Source: an uncultured Litoreibacter sp. (GTDB lineage: Bacteria; Pseudomonadota; Alphaproteobacteria; Rhodobacterales; Rhodobacteraceae). Taken from it: 64,000 nucleotides of DNA. Location: the NCBI RefSeq assembly GCF_947501785.1, contig NZ_CANMXB010000001.1:3042501-3106500 (forward strand). The letters are read 5' to 3'. This document shows, one piece after another, positions 29,546 to 37,459 of this stretch (its first letter is position 1; each line of letters starts with the position of its first letter). The position numbers and the translations under genes are program-made. The notes under the pieces are model-generated. The model saw nothing but the letters and a program-made list of their open reading frames with translations. It was not told the origin of the DNA and did no database searches.

Positions 29546-30568
29546 ATGACCTTTTTCCAAACAACAACCGCTGCTTTGATTGCATTGGCAACCACCTCGG
29601 GCGCGTTCGCCCAAGAGGTGACGCTGCGATTCCAGCATTTCGTGTCGCCAAAATCGGCAAACCCGACCTATTTCATGCAGCCTTGGGCTGACAAAATCGA
29701 GGCTGACTCGGGCGGCCGCATCAAGGTTGAACTGTACCCGTTCATGCAGTTGGGCGGCAAAGCGCCGAACCAGTATGATCTGATCCGCGACGGCGCGGTC
29801 GACGGCGGATGGGTGATCCCGGGCTATCAGCCGGGCCGTTTCCCCGAGGCCGAGGCGATGGAGCTGCCCTTCATGACGCCGAAATCCGGCGAACGGGCGT
29901 CTCGCGCGGCGTGGCAGTTTACCGAAAAACACCTGATGGACGACTTCAAGGACGTGAAACTGATCGCGGCACACATGCACGGGCCGGGCATCGTCCACAA
30001 AAAGGGCGCGTCCATTGCGTCGGTCGAGGATTTCGAGGGGCTGAAGCTGCGCGGCCCGTCGCGGCCCGCCACTTTGCTGCTCGACAAGATGGGGGCGACC
30101 CCGATTGGCATGCCGGTTCCGGCCTTCCCTGAAGCATTGTCGAAAGGTGTGGTCGATGGCGGGGTGATCACGTGGGAAATGTCGCCTTCGCTGAAGCTGA
30201 ACGAGCTGACCGACAGCCACACCGACGTGGCGGGCGAGAAGGCGCTTTATAACCTCTACTTCATCTGGGCGATGAACCAGGCGAAATATGACAGCCTGCC
30301 GGACGACTTGAAGGCCGTGATTGACGCCAATTCCGGGATCGAGGCCAGCGGCTGGGCCGGGCGCGCCCATGACGAGGGCGACGTGGTCGGCCGCGAGGCA
30401 ATGAAGGCTGATGGCAACGAGATTGCCGAGCTGAGCGAGGCGGAAACCGCCCGCATTCAGGAGCTCGGGAAAGAGGTAACCGCCGAGTGGATTGCCGAGT
30501 TGACCGAAAAAGGACTGGACGGCGCAGCCCTGGTCGAAGATGCGCGGGCGTTTGTCGCTGGGAACTGA
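29546..30568 (+). CDS. TRAP transporter substrate-binding protein, DctP type
   Basis: 340 aa with a signal peptide (TAALIALATTSGAFAQ). It binds a substrate, often a carboxylate, in the periplasm and hands it to a DctQM-type permease. The family pattern is clear: LRFQHFVSPKSANPTYFMQP, a DGAVDGGWVIPGY block, the strand GLKLRGPSRPATLLLDKMGA with the conserved Arg that salt-bridges carboxylate ligands, and EALSKGVVDGG. No dctQ or dctM gene lies nearby, so it is an orphan that must share a permease or act otherwise. A terminator follows at 30606. Confidence 0.9.
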   Translation: MTFFQTTTAALIALATTSGAFAQEVTLRFQHFVSPKSANPTYFMQPWADKIEADSGGRIKVELYPFMQLGGKAPNQYDLIRDGAVDGGWVIPGYQPGRFPEAEAMELPFMTPKSGERASRAAWQFTEKHLMDDFKDVKLIAAHMHGPGIVHKKGASIASVEDFEGLKLRGPSRPATLLLDKMGATPIGMPVPAFPEALSKGVVDGGVITWEMSPSLKLNELTDSHTDVAGEKALYNLYFIWAMNQAKYDSLPDDLKAVIDANSGIEASGWAGRAHDEGDVVGREAMKADGNEIAELSEAETARIQELGKEVTAEWIAELTEKGLDGAALVEDARAFVAGN

Positions 30569-30605
30569 GCCCCCGACGTGACTTGAGGCAAATGCAAACG
30601 CACAG

Positions 30606-30630
30606 AAAGGCCGCTGCAATGGCGGTCTTT
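30606..30630 (+). terminator. Rho-independent terminator after the TRAP binding protein
   Basis: AAAGGCCGC / GCGGTCTTT form a 9-bp stem with one G-T pair and a 7-base loop. It lies 37 bases after the stop and ends in a short T-run; it could serve both directions, as the facing gene ends at 30640. Confidence 0.7.
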
Positions 30631-30639
30631 CGCCGTTGG

Positions 30640-30984
30640 TTACTGTTTGCGAACGTCCATGTTGCGGAATGTCCCCTCTAGACCTTCCGCCCTTTGGCGG
30701 GAGGTCAGCGGCTGCGCCACGATGCCGCCGAAACGGGCTTCTGACAGGTAGACGTCGCGGTTGGAAATGAGGGCATAAAGGCCGCGGCAGCTGGTCCAGT
30801 CTTCGTCGCCCTCGTAGCGCCATTGAAAGCCGCCCGACATCGACTCGTTTTGGCACTGTACCACGCGTCCCGACCCGTTGGTCGCGCGGTTGCGGCAGTC
30901 ATTGCAGAAGTGCCAGACATAGCGCGGCGTCGCTTTACGTTTGACGCCGCAGCCGGGGCAGAAATGGTCGGGCCAATCGCTCAT
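30640..30984 (-). CDS. Small zinc-ribbon protein of unknown function
   Basis: 114 aa. Two Cys pairs near the N-terminus (FCPGCG and FCNDC, residues about 8-31) form a probable zinc ribbon; later Cys occur in VVQCQN and WTSCRG. The rest has no recognised domain. The ATG at 30984 overlaps the rsmD stop by 4 bases, so it is cotranscribed with rsmD and the FAD oxidoreductase. The longer frame upstream is the rsmD shadow. Confidence 0.72.
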   Translation of the reverse strand: MSDWPDHFCPGCGVKRKATPRYVWHFCNDCRNRATNGSGRVVQCQNESMSGGFQWRYEGDEDWTSCRGLYALISNRDVYLSEARFGGIVAQPLTSRQRAEGLEGTFRNMDVRKQ

Positions 30985-31541
30985 GCCGGCTCCAACAGGG
31001 TGATATGGGTGCCGCCATAGGCGCGGGTGTCCAGCTGGGTGAATCCCGGCGGCGCAATTTGGGCAGAGGCTTCCTCCCAAACGATCAACGCGTCCGCGCC
31101 GATCCAGCCGTTTTGTTTGGCCTCCAGCAGGGCCTTTTGGCCGAGCGACTTGCCGTAAGGCGGGTCGAGCAGGATCAGGGTGAACGGTTTGTACGGGTTC
31201 GGCCCCAGTTTGGTGGCGTCTTTGCTGAGCACGGTGGTTTCCTCCGCCGCGCGCAATTTGGCGATGTTCTTGGACAGGATGCGAAAGGCCGGTTTGCCAT
31301 TTTCCACGAAACACACACGTTCCGCCCCGCGTGACAGCGCCTCCAGCCCCAAAGCGCCGGTGCCCGCGAACAGGTCCAACACGCGGGCGTCCACAACAGG
31401 TGACCCGAACCGCCCACCTTCGAGCATGTTGAACAGGCTCTCGCGCACGCGGTCGGTGGTAGGGCGCAGATGGGCGGGATCGTCGCCTTGGCCAAGCTCT
31501 GTCAGGTGCGTGCCCCTGAAGCGCCCCGCGATGATCCTCAT
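30981..31541 (-). CDS. rsmD: 16S rRNA (guanine(966)-N2)-methyltransferase
   Basis: 186 aa. It methylates G966 of 16S rRNA in the assembled 30S subunit using S-adenosylmethionine. Motif I is VLDLFAGTGALGLEALSRGA, the catalytic DPPY is in LILLDPPYGKSL, and RPTTDRVRESLFNML and the N-terminal MRIIAGRFRG are RsmD signatures. It overlaps the upstream FAD oxidoreductase by 4 bases (31538-31541). Confidence 0.95.
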   Translation of the reverse strand: MRIIAGRFRGTHLTELGQGDDPAHLRPTTDRVRESLFNMLEGGRFGSPVVDARVLDLFAGTGALGLEALSRGAERVCFVENGKPAFRILSKNIAKLRAAEETTVLSKDATKLGPNPYKPFTLILLDPPYGKSLGQKALLEAKQNGWIGADALIVWEEASAQIAPPGFTQLDTRAYGGTHITLLEPA

Positions 31542-32743
31542 GCTTTGAGCAGGGCTTTCATATCCGTGCCCTGGTCGGCGATGACCTCTGGCGCGGGGTG
31601 TTTGCCAGCCTCAATCAGCCGCTTGCCGATCATGTAGTTGCGCGGGTCGTTCATCGCATCCACAGCCAGCAATTCGCGGCCCTTGTAATACCAGAAAGAC
31701 GTGGCGTCGCCGTCCTCCCGTGTCACCACCATGTCATAACCGCTGTTCAGCCCGGCGATCTGCAGCTTGATGTCGAATTGGTCGGACCAAAACCACGGTT
31801 TGGGGTCGTAGTCCTTGCCTGCGTCCATGATGTTTTCCGCCACCAGCTCCGCCTGGTCAATCGCGTTGCCGACGCTTTCCATCCTGATCTGCGCCCCGCG
31901 ATAGGGGAAGGAGGCGCAGTCGCCTGCCGCCCAGATGCCGGCAATCGATGTTTGTCCCCGCGCGTCGGTCTTGATGCCGTTGTCCAACGCCACACCGGCA
32001 GAGGCGGCCAGTTGGTCGTTCGGTGTGATGCCGACGCCAACAATGACGAAATCCACGTCAATCTCGGAGCCGTCGGTGAAGCGCGCGCCGGTGACGCGCC
32101 CCTCGCCTTTCAGCTGGTCCAGCCCGACGCCCTCGCGAATCTCAACGCCGTGCACGGTATGCAGGTCTCGGAAAAAGTCTGACGTCTGCTCTGCCGCCAC
32201 ACGCTGCAGGATGCGGTCGGCCATTTCCACGACGATGGCCTTGACGCCCAGCTTGGCGGCAACGGCGGCGGCCTCCAGCCCGATATACCCGCCACCCACG
32301 ATCAATGCGCGGCGGCCGTCGCCGAATTCGGGGGCCATGGCGTCAACATCAGCCAGCGTGCGCACAACGTGCACGCCGTCCAATGTGCCGCCAATTTTGG
32401 CGGGCAAGGCGCGCGGGGTTGATCCGGTGGTGAACACAAGGTGGTCGTATGAAATCTGATCCCCGCCGACCGTCACGGTCTTCGCATTGGCGTCGATGCT
32501 GTCCACCGTCGCCCCCAGCCGCAAGGTGATGTTTTGTTCGTCGTAAAACGCCTCCGGCCGAAGGTAGAGCCGTTCTTCCTCCATCTCGCCCAGCAGGTAG
32601 GCCTTGGACAGGGGCGGGCGCTGGTAGGGGGGGACAGGCTCCTCGCCGATCAGGGTGATGTCGCCGTCAAACCCGAGGTTGCGCAGCTTGGCGGTCAGCG
32701 ATGACCCCGCCTGACCTGCTCCAATCACAACAACATGCGTCAC
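31538..32743 (-). CDS. FAD-dependent ferredoxin reductase-like oxidoreductase
   Basis: 401 aa. Resembles rhodocoxin/putidaredoxin reductases, which pass electrons from NAD(P)H to a ferredoxin. The N-terminal FAD site is VVVIGAGQAGSSLTAKLR; the NAD(P)H site is RRALIVGGGYIGLEAAAVAA; the second FAD motif is GIWAAGDCASFPY; the C-terminal reductase domain includes a Trp-Ser-Asp-Gln-Phe block. No ferredoxin or P450 gene is adjacent, so the partner is unknown. It is the first gene of an operon with rsmD and the zinc-ribbon gene. Confidence 0.88.
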   Translation of the reverse strand: MTHVVVIGAGQAGSSLTAKLRNLGFDGDITLIGEEPVPPYQRPPLSKAYLLGEMEEERLYLRPEAFYDEQNITLRLGATVDSIDANAKTVTVGGDQISYDHLVFTTGSTPRALPAKIGGTLDGVHVVRTLADVDAMAPEFGDGRRALIVGGGYIGLEAAAVAAKLGVKAIVVEMADRILQRVAAEQTSDFFRDLHTVHGVEIREGVGLDQLKGEGRVTGARFTDGSEIDVDFVIVGVGITPNDQLAASAGVALDNGIKTDARGQTSIAGIWAAGDCASFPYRGAQIRMESVGNAIDQAELVAENIMDAGKDYDPKPWFWSDQFDIKLQIAGLNSGYDMVVTREDGDATSFWYYKGRELLAVDAMNDPRNYMIGKRLIEAGKHPAPEVIADQGTDMKALLKA

Positions 32744-32829
32744 CGCACTTCCCCTTTTCCTGACTGGCCATTGCCTTGGGGGACCCTATATTCATCCCGA
32801 AGACAAACTCAATCAGGGAAAGAACCGTC

Positions 32830-33318
32830 ATGACAATTTCTGTGGGCGACACACTGCCAGATGCCAACCTGCTGCGCATGGGCGCTGAAGGCCCGGAGGG
32901 CGTATCGCTGTCCAGCCTGACCAAAGGCCGCAAGGTCGTGATCTTCGGGCTGCCCGGCGCCTATACCGGCACCTGCACCTCGGCGCATGTGCCCAGCTTT
33001 ATGCGCACCAAGGGCGATTTCGACGCCAAAGGCGTGGACGAGATCATTTGCGTGTCGGTCAACGACCCGTTTGTGATGGCCGCATGGGGCGAAAGCACAG
33101 GTGCAGCCGACGCGGGCCTGACCTTCCTGGGCGACGCCGCGTCCGAGCTGACCAACGCCATCGGAATGGCGTTTGACGCGCCACCTGCGGGGCTTCACGG
33201 CCGGTCCAAGCGATATGCGCTTTATGCCGAAGACGGCGTCGTCAAGGTGCTGCAGGCCGAGGAAAGTCCGGGCGTCTGCGAAACCTCCGGCGGGGAGGCG
33301 CTGCTGGCCTCGATCTAG
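32830..33318 (+). CDS. Peroxiredoxin, Prx5 type
   Basis: 162 aa. It reduces hydrogen and organic peroxides. The peroxidatic Cys is in GAYTGTCTSAHVPSF at about residue 49, following the Pro-x-x-x-Thr-x-x-Cys rule. A second Cys occurs in SPGVCETSGGEAL, the position of the resolving Cys in several Prx5 proteins. It is monocistronic, with a strong terminator at 33340. The start was taken at 32830, after AAAGAACCGTC; the upstream frame is noncoding. Confidence 0.93.
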   Translation: MTISVGDTLPDANLLRMGAEGPEGVSLSSLTKGRKVVIFGLPGAYTGTCTSAHVPSFMRTKGDFDAKGVDEIICVSVNDPFVMAAWGESTGAADAGLTFLGDAASELTNAIGMAFDAPPAGLHGRSKRYALYAEDGVVKVLQAEESPGVCETSGGEALLASI

Positions 33319-33339
33319 GCGCGACCCCATTGAATTGAG

Positions 33340-33369
33340 AAAGGCGGCTCTGTCAGAGTCGCCTTTTTC
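33340..33369. terminator. Bidirectional terminator between peroxiredoxin and phhB
   Basis: AAAGGCGGCTC and GAGTCGCCTTT form an 11-bp stem with one G-T pair and a 5-base loop, followed by a T-run. The facing phhB gene ends at 33373, so the A-run on the other side can serve it as well. Confidence 0.85.
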
Positions 33370-33372
33370 ATA

Positions 33373-33645
33373 TCAGCCCGCCAGCTTGTCCATAACGCCG
33401 CCAAGTTTGACGTCCAGTGGCGAGATGCCCCCCGTATCGTGGGTCGTTAGGCGCACCTCCACCCGGTTGTAGACGTTGAACCACTCAGGGTGGTGGTTCA
33501 TCTTTTCTGCGTGGATGGCGGCCCTGGTCATGAAGCCGAACGCTTCCACAAAGTTCCCGAACTTGAAGGTCTTTTCGATGGCCTTTCCGTCCTCAGACCT
33601 TGTCCAGCCGTTTTGTTCCAAATCGGTAGTGTCAGTCATGGTCAT
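33373..33645 (-). CDS. phhB: Pterin-4a-carbinolamine dehydratase
   Basis: 90 aa. It dehydrates 4a-hydroxytetrahydropterin and recycles the cofactor of aromatic amino acid hydroxylases. The active-site motif [10 protein letters not shown] is present at about residues 45-54, along with FGFMTRAA before it and the [18 protein letters not shown] strand after it. No phenylalanine hydroxylase gene is in the window. It overlaps the upstream PF04339 gene by 14 bases, or 8 if the second Met at 33639 is used. Confidence 0.95.
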   Translation of the reverse strand: MTMTDTTDLEQNGWTRSEDGKAIEKTFKFGNFVEAFGFMTRAAIHAEKMNHHPEWFNVYNRVEVRLTTHDTGGISPLDVKLGGVMDKLAG

Positions 33646-34816
33646 CTCCTTGTGTTTTCTTGAAGGGGCCGTACTCCGTCAGCACCTCAATCTCTTCGTT
33701 GATGGCCTCGCGCTCGGCCTCCAGAAACCGGCCCACGGCGTCCCGGAAACCCTCATCCCGCATCCAATGCAGCGAGTGGGTTTCCACTGGCAGGTAGCCC
33801 CGCGCCAGTTTGTGGCTGCCCTGCGCCCCGGCCTCAACCGTCGAAAGCCCGTGTGCAATCGCGAAGTCTATCGCGCGGTAATAGCACAGTTCGAAATGCA
33901 GTGCGGGGTGGTCTTCGCGGCAGCCCCAATAGCGGCCATAAAGGGTGTTGCGCCCGATGAAATTCAGCGCGCCCGCGACATACCGGCCATCCAGTTGGGC
34001 CAGCACAAGCAGCATGTCATCGCGCATGCTCATCTGCATCTCGTCAAAGAAGGACCGCGTCAGATAGGGGGTGCCCCATTTGCGGGCGCCGGTGTCTTGG
34101 TAAAAGACCCAAAACGCGTCCCAATGCTCGGGCTCGATCTGGTCGCCGGTCAGGCACAGAATTTCGCCACCAAACGCGTTTGCCTGTTTGCGCTCCTTGC
34201 GGATGTTCTTGCGTTTGCGCGCCGATAGCGAGGCGAGGAAATCGTCAAAGGTTGTGTAGCCCCCGTTGTGCCAATGAAACTGTTGGCTGGCGCGGCGCAT
34301 CAGCCCCATCTGTGCGCCGGCGTCCGCCTCTGCCTCGGTGCAGAACGTCACATGGATCGAGGACAGTTGATTGTTGGCGGCCAGTTGCACGGCCCCCTGC
34401 GTCAGCGCGGCTATGCCGGTCTCCTCCCATCCGGGCCGCGTCAGGAACCGCCTGCCGGTGGCTGGTGTGAACGGCACGGACGATTGCAGTTTCGGGTAGT
34501 ACCGCCCGCCCGCGTTTTCATAGGCATGCGCCCAATTGTAATCGAAAATGTACTCGCCCTGGCTGTGACCTTTGAGGTAAAGCGGCGCGGTCGCGATCAC
34601 TTGCCCCCCCGCGCGTGCGATCAGATATTGCGGCTGCCAGCCGGTGCCTTGGCCCACCGATCCCGATGTCTCTAACGCCCGCAGAAATCGGTAGGTGGTG
34701 AACGGGTCTTCGGGCCTGCCGTCGGTGTCCTCCGGGCAGGCGCATGCGTCCCATTCCTGCGGGGTCAGCTCAGCCAACGACCCCAGCACGGTTATCTCTA
34801 TTTCGGTCTCGGTCAT
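33632..34816 (-). CDS. PF04339 (FemAB-like/GNAT-fold) protein
   Basis: 394 aa. The family is annotated as a peptidoglycan-biosynthesis-like protein with an acyl-CoA N-acyltransferase fold; its real role is unclear. Features are the helix [14 protein letters not shown] in the middle, QYYL-type hydrophobic strands, [19 protein letters not shown] and the strongly conserved [13 protein letters not shown] plus [14 protein letters not shown]. It has no signal peptide. It is probably cotranscribed with phhB. Confidence 0.8.
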   Translation of the reverse strand: MTETEIEITVLGSLAELTPQEWDACACPEDTDGRPEDPFTTYRFLRALETSGSVGQGTGWQPQYLIARAGGQVIATAPLYLKGHSQGEYIFDYNWAHAYENAGGRYYPKLQSSVPFTPATGRRFLTRPGWEETGIAALTQGAVQLAANNQLSSIHVTFCTEAEADAGAQMGLMRRASQQFHWHNGGYTTFDDFLASLSARKRKNIRKERKQANAFGGEILCLTGDQIEPEHWDAFWVFYQDTGARKWGTPYLTRSFFDEMQMSMRDDMLLVLAQLDGRYVAGALNFIGRNTLYGRYWGCREDHPALHFELCYYRAIDFAIAHGLSTVEAGAQGSHKLARGYLPVETHSLHWMRDEGFRDAVGRFLEAEREAINEEIEVLTEYGPFKKTQGDDHD

Positions 34817-34870
34817 CTCGGGGGCATCGCGGGTTGCATCACCTGACAGATGGGGTGGGGGGCGCTTGGG

Positions 34871-35623
34871 TCAAGCCGGAAGGAAGCCTTCGAACGTGAT
34901 ATTTTCCGCCACTTTCAGCGCCTCGTCGGCCTGCGCCTGCGACCGCACCGTCCAGCACAAAATTCGCGAGCCTTGTGCCTTCAGCTCGGCCACGCGGTCG
35001 CGGGTCAGGTCATCCACCTGATGTGAGATGAAATTGGCCTTTGTGCGCTTGTAGTCCGGAATGCCGCGCAGGCGGTCGCACGTATCCTTGGGCAGCGGCC
35101 AGTCGGCATAATCGTAGCTGCTGGTCACAATGCCGCGCGGAACGTCCGGCAGCAGCTCCGCCATGCGCGCGGTGCTATGCGGGTTGAAGGACATCACGGC
35201 CACATCGCCCTGATAGTCCTTCAATGCGGCGGCGGTGCGGGTTTCCAATTGGCCGATATTCGGCCCCATTGCGCCGTCCTGGTCTTTCAGCTCGATCAGC
35301 AACGGCACACGCCCCGCCACCAAGTCGAGTATCGCGGGCAGTGTCTCAATCGTGTTGGCGCTGTCCGTCAGCCGGGTCTTGGCCAGTGTCGCGGCGTCGC
35401 GCTGCTGGATCGGGCCGGGCAGGCCGGTCAGCCGCGCCATGTCGTAGTCGTGAAACACCATCGCCTCGTTGTCGGCTGACAGCTGCAGGTCGCATTCAAT
35501 GCCGAAGCCTTGCGCAATCGCCGCTTCAAACGCGTCGCGCGAATTTTCCACGATCCCGCGCGCGCGGTCATGCAGGCCCCGGTGGGTGATCGGCTTGGCG
35601 AAGAAGCTGGGCGGAAGCGTCAC
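34871..35623 (-). CDS. Glycerophosphodiester phosphodiesterase family protein
   Basis: 250 aa. The GDPD fold hydrolyses glycerophosphodiesters to sn-glycerol 3-phosphate and an alcohol. The catalytic and metal residues are visible in ITHRGLHDRARGIVENSRDAFE (His-Arg and Glu-Asn), FGIECDLQLSADNEAMVFHDYD and LLIELKDQDG. It has no signal peptide, so it is probably cytoplasmic. Its start overlaps the RidA stop by 4 bases (ATGA), so the pair is coupled. Confidence 0.9.
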   Translation of the reverse strand: MTLPPSFFAKPITHRGLHDRARGIVENSRDAFEAAIAQGFGIECDLQLSADNEAMVFHDYDMARLTGLPGPIQQRDAATLAKTRLTDSANTIETLPAILDLVAGRVPLLIELKDQDGAMGPNIGQLETRTAAALKDYQGDVAVMSFNPHSTARMAELLPDVPRGIVTSSYDYADWPLPKDTCDRLRGIPDYKRTKANFISHQVDDLTRDRVAELKAQGSRILCWTVRSQAQADEALKVAENITFEGFLPA

Positions 35624-36087
35624 GGTTTGATCTGGAAGATGCCTTCGATCTCCACGGCCACGCCAAAGGGCAGCGCGCCCGCGCTGACGGCGGACCTTGA
35701 ATGACGGCCCGCATCTCCTAGCGCCTCCACCAGAAAGTCGGAGCAGCCGTTGACCACCGCGGGCTGGTCACCAAAATCCTTGGTGGAGTTCACAAAACCG
35801 GTCAGCTTGACCACCCGCTCCAGCCGGTCCAAATCGCCGCCGCAGGCCGCTTTGACCTGAGCCAGCAGGCTGATCCCGCAGGTCCGCGCGGCGGCGGCGC
35901 CGTCCTCGACGCTCATATCGTCGCCCAGCACGCCGGTGATAAACCCGTCCGGCCCGTTGGAGATCTGGCCCGACACGAACAGCAGGTTGCCGACCTGCAC
36001 CGACGGCACGTAATTGGCGGCGGGCGGCGGGGCGTCCGCCAGGGTGATCCCAAGATCGGCAAGTTTGGTTTCAAAAGTTCCGGGCAT
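35620..36087 (-). CDS. RidA-family protein (YjgF/YER057c/UK114)
   Basis: 155 aa, of the slightly long YjgF-like subgroup. RidA members deaminate reactive enamine/imine intermediates. Conserved parts are VQVGNLLFVSGQIS, the RVVKLTGFVNSTKDF strand-turn and the C-terminal block with RSAVSAGALPFGVAVEIEG, which contains the Arg and Glu of the active site. It is upstream of and overlaps the GDPD gene. Confidence 0.9.
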   Translation of the reverse strand: MPGTFETKLADLGITLADAPPPAANYVPSVQVGNLLFVSGQISNGPDGFITGVLGDDMSVEDGAAAARTCGISLLAQVKAACGGDLDRLERVVKLTGFVNSTKDFGDQPAVVNGCSDFLVEALGDAGRHSRSAVSAGALPFGVAVEIEGIFQIKP

Positions 36088-36160
36088 GTCGGTGGCCTCC
36101 GCCTGAGTGTGGGTGTTGGCGGAAGGCTAGCCGTGGCGACCGGCGCGGGCAACCGCGATG

Positions 36161-37459
36161 TCAGGTCTCGCGGAAGGCGCGGTTGAAATAATCTGCCAGT
36201 GGTTTGACCAGATACGCAATCGGGGAGCGTTCGTCGGTTTGAATGAACGCGTCCACCGGCATGCCGGGCACCAGCGCCACATCGCCAAGGCGGGCAATCT
36301 CGCCCTCGTTCAGGGCCATTTCGATCCGGTAATAGCTCTGGCCGTTCGACTCTCTGGTGAAAACGTCGCCGGATATGTTGGTGACCTTGCCGAAAACCTC
36401 GGGCGTGTTGCGCGCGTCAAAGGTGGAGAACCGCAGCGTGACGTCCTGATTGAGAAACACCTCGTCGATGTTGAGCGGATCAATTTCGCCGGTAATCAGC
36501 AGCGGGCGGTCTTGCGGGACGATGAACAACAACGGGTCGGCGGGCCGGATCACGGCGCGTTCGGCGAAGACGGTCAGCCCGAACACAAGGCCCGAGACCG
36601 GCGCGGTGATCTCCAGCCGGGACAGGCGTTCCAGCAAATTCAGCCGGTCTTCGCGCAGTTCGAATTCGCGGTACTGCATGTCGCGCAGCTGGGTGATCGC
36701 CTCTTCTTCGCGCTGGGTCTTGAGGCGCAATATCTCAAGGTCAATCTCGGTGATGCGGCCTTCGCTCTCGGCGTCAGCGGCGGTCAGTTCACCAAGCTGG
36801 CCGCGCAGGCGGGCGTCTTCGCGGCGCAGGGCCAACACGCGGCTGGCCTGCGCCAGCCCTTTGTCCAGCAGGTCCTGTTGCGCCGTTACTTCGCTTTCAA
36901 GAAGGTCAAGCTGCTGGCTCAGCGCGTCTTGCTGGGCGCGGATGCCGTCCACCTGATTGGCGATCTGGGCTTTGCGTTTTTCCAGTTGCTCGACGGCCTG
37001 GTCGCGCGCCTCTAACCGGGTGCGGAACAGGCGTTCCTGCCCGTCGATGAGGTTCTGCAGCTGCGGGCGGTTCTGCGCTGTCGTCGCCAAAAGCGGGTCG
37101 ACGGCCAATGCGTCTGTGCCGTCCCGCTCCGCCTCAAGGCGGCTGATGCGGGCGAGAATTTCAAACAGTTGCCCTTCGGCAATGATCAGTTGCGACCGCA
37201 GTTGCGTGGCTTCCAGGGTGATCAGCGTTTGCCCCTTCTCGACGCGCTGCCCTTCGCTGACCTGGACAGTGGCCACAACGCCGCCGTCAGGGTGTTGCAC
37301 GACCTGACGGTTCTGGTCGACTTCGATCTTGCCGGTCGCGATGATTGCGCCGGCGATATTGGCCATCACGCCCCAGCTGCCAAACCCCGCGACCAAAATG
37401 ATCAGCGCCAGGCTGCCAAGCATCACCGGAAAGGTGGCGGGCCATTTTTCGCCGGTCAT
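36161..37459 (-). CDS. HlyD-family periplasmic adaptor of a type I secretion system
   Basis: 432 aa. Residues 10-37 hold one membrane helix (LGSLALIILVAGFGSWGVMA). After a lipoyl-like half (VVQHPDGGVVATVQVSEGQRVEKGQTL) comes a long coiled coil at about 95-280, then the second lipoyl half and a beta-barrel. The C-terminal RTX-adaptor signature runs from LVPGMPVDAFIQT. It bridges the ABC exporter and an outer-membrane channel. It overlaps the ABC gene by 4 bases. No TolC homologue or RTX cargo gene is in the window. Confidence 0.9.
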   Translation of the reverse strand: MTGEKWPATFPVMLGSLALIILVAGFGSWGVMANIAGAIIATGKIEVDQNRQVVQHPDGGVVATVQVSEGQRVEKGQTLITLEATQLRSQLIIAEGQLFEILARISRLEAERDGTDALAVDPLLATTAQNRPQLQNLIDGQERLFRTRLEARDQAVEQLEKRKAQIANQVDGIRAQQDALSQQLDLLESEVTAQQDLLDKGLAQASRVLALRREDARLRGQLGELTAADAESEGRITEIDLEILRLKTQREEEAITQLRDMQYREFELREDRLNLLERLSRLEITAPVSGLVFGLTVFAERAVIRPADPLLFIVPQDRPLLITGEIDPLNIDEVFLNQDVTLRFSTFDARNTPEVFGKVTNISGDVFTRESNGQSYYRIEMALNEGEIARLGDVALVPGMPVDAFIQTDERSPIAYLVKPLADYFNRAFRET

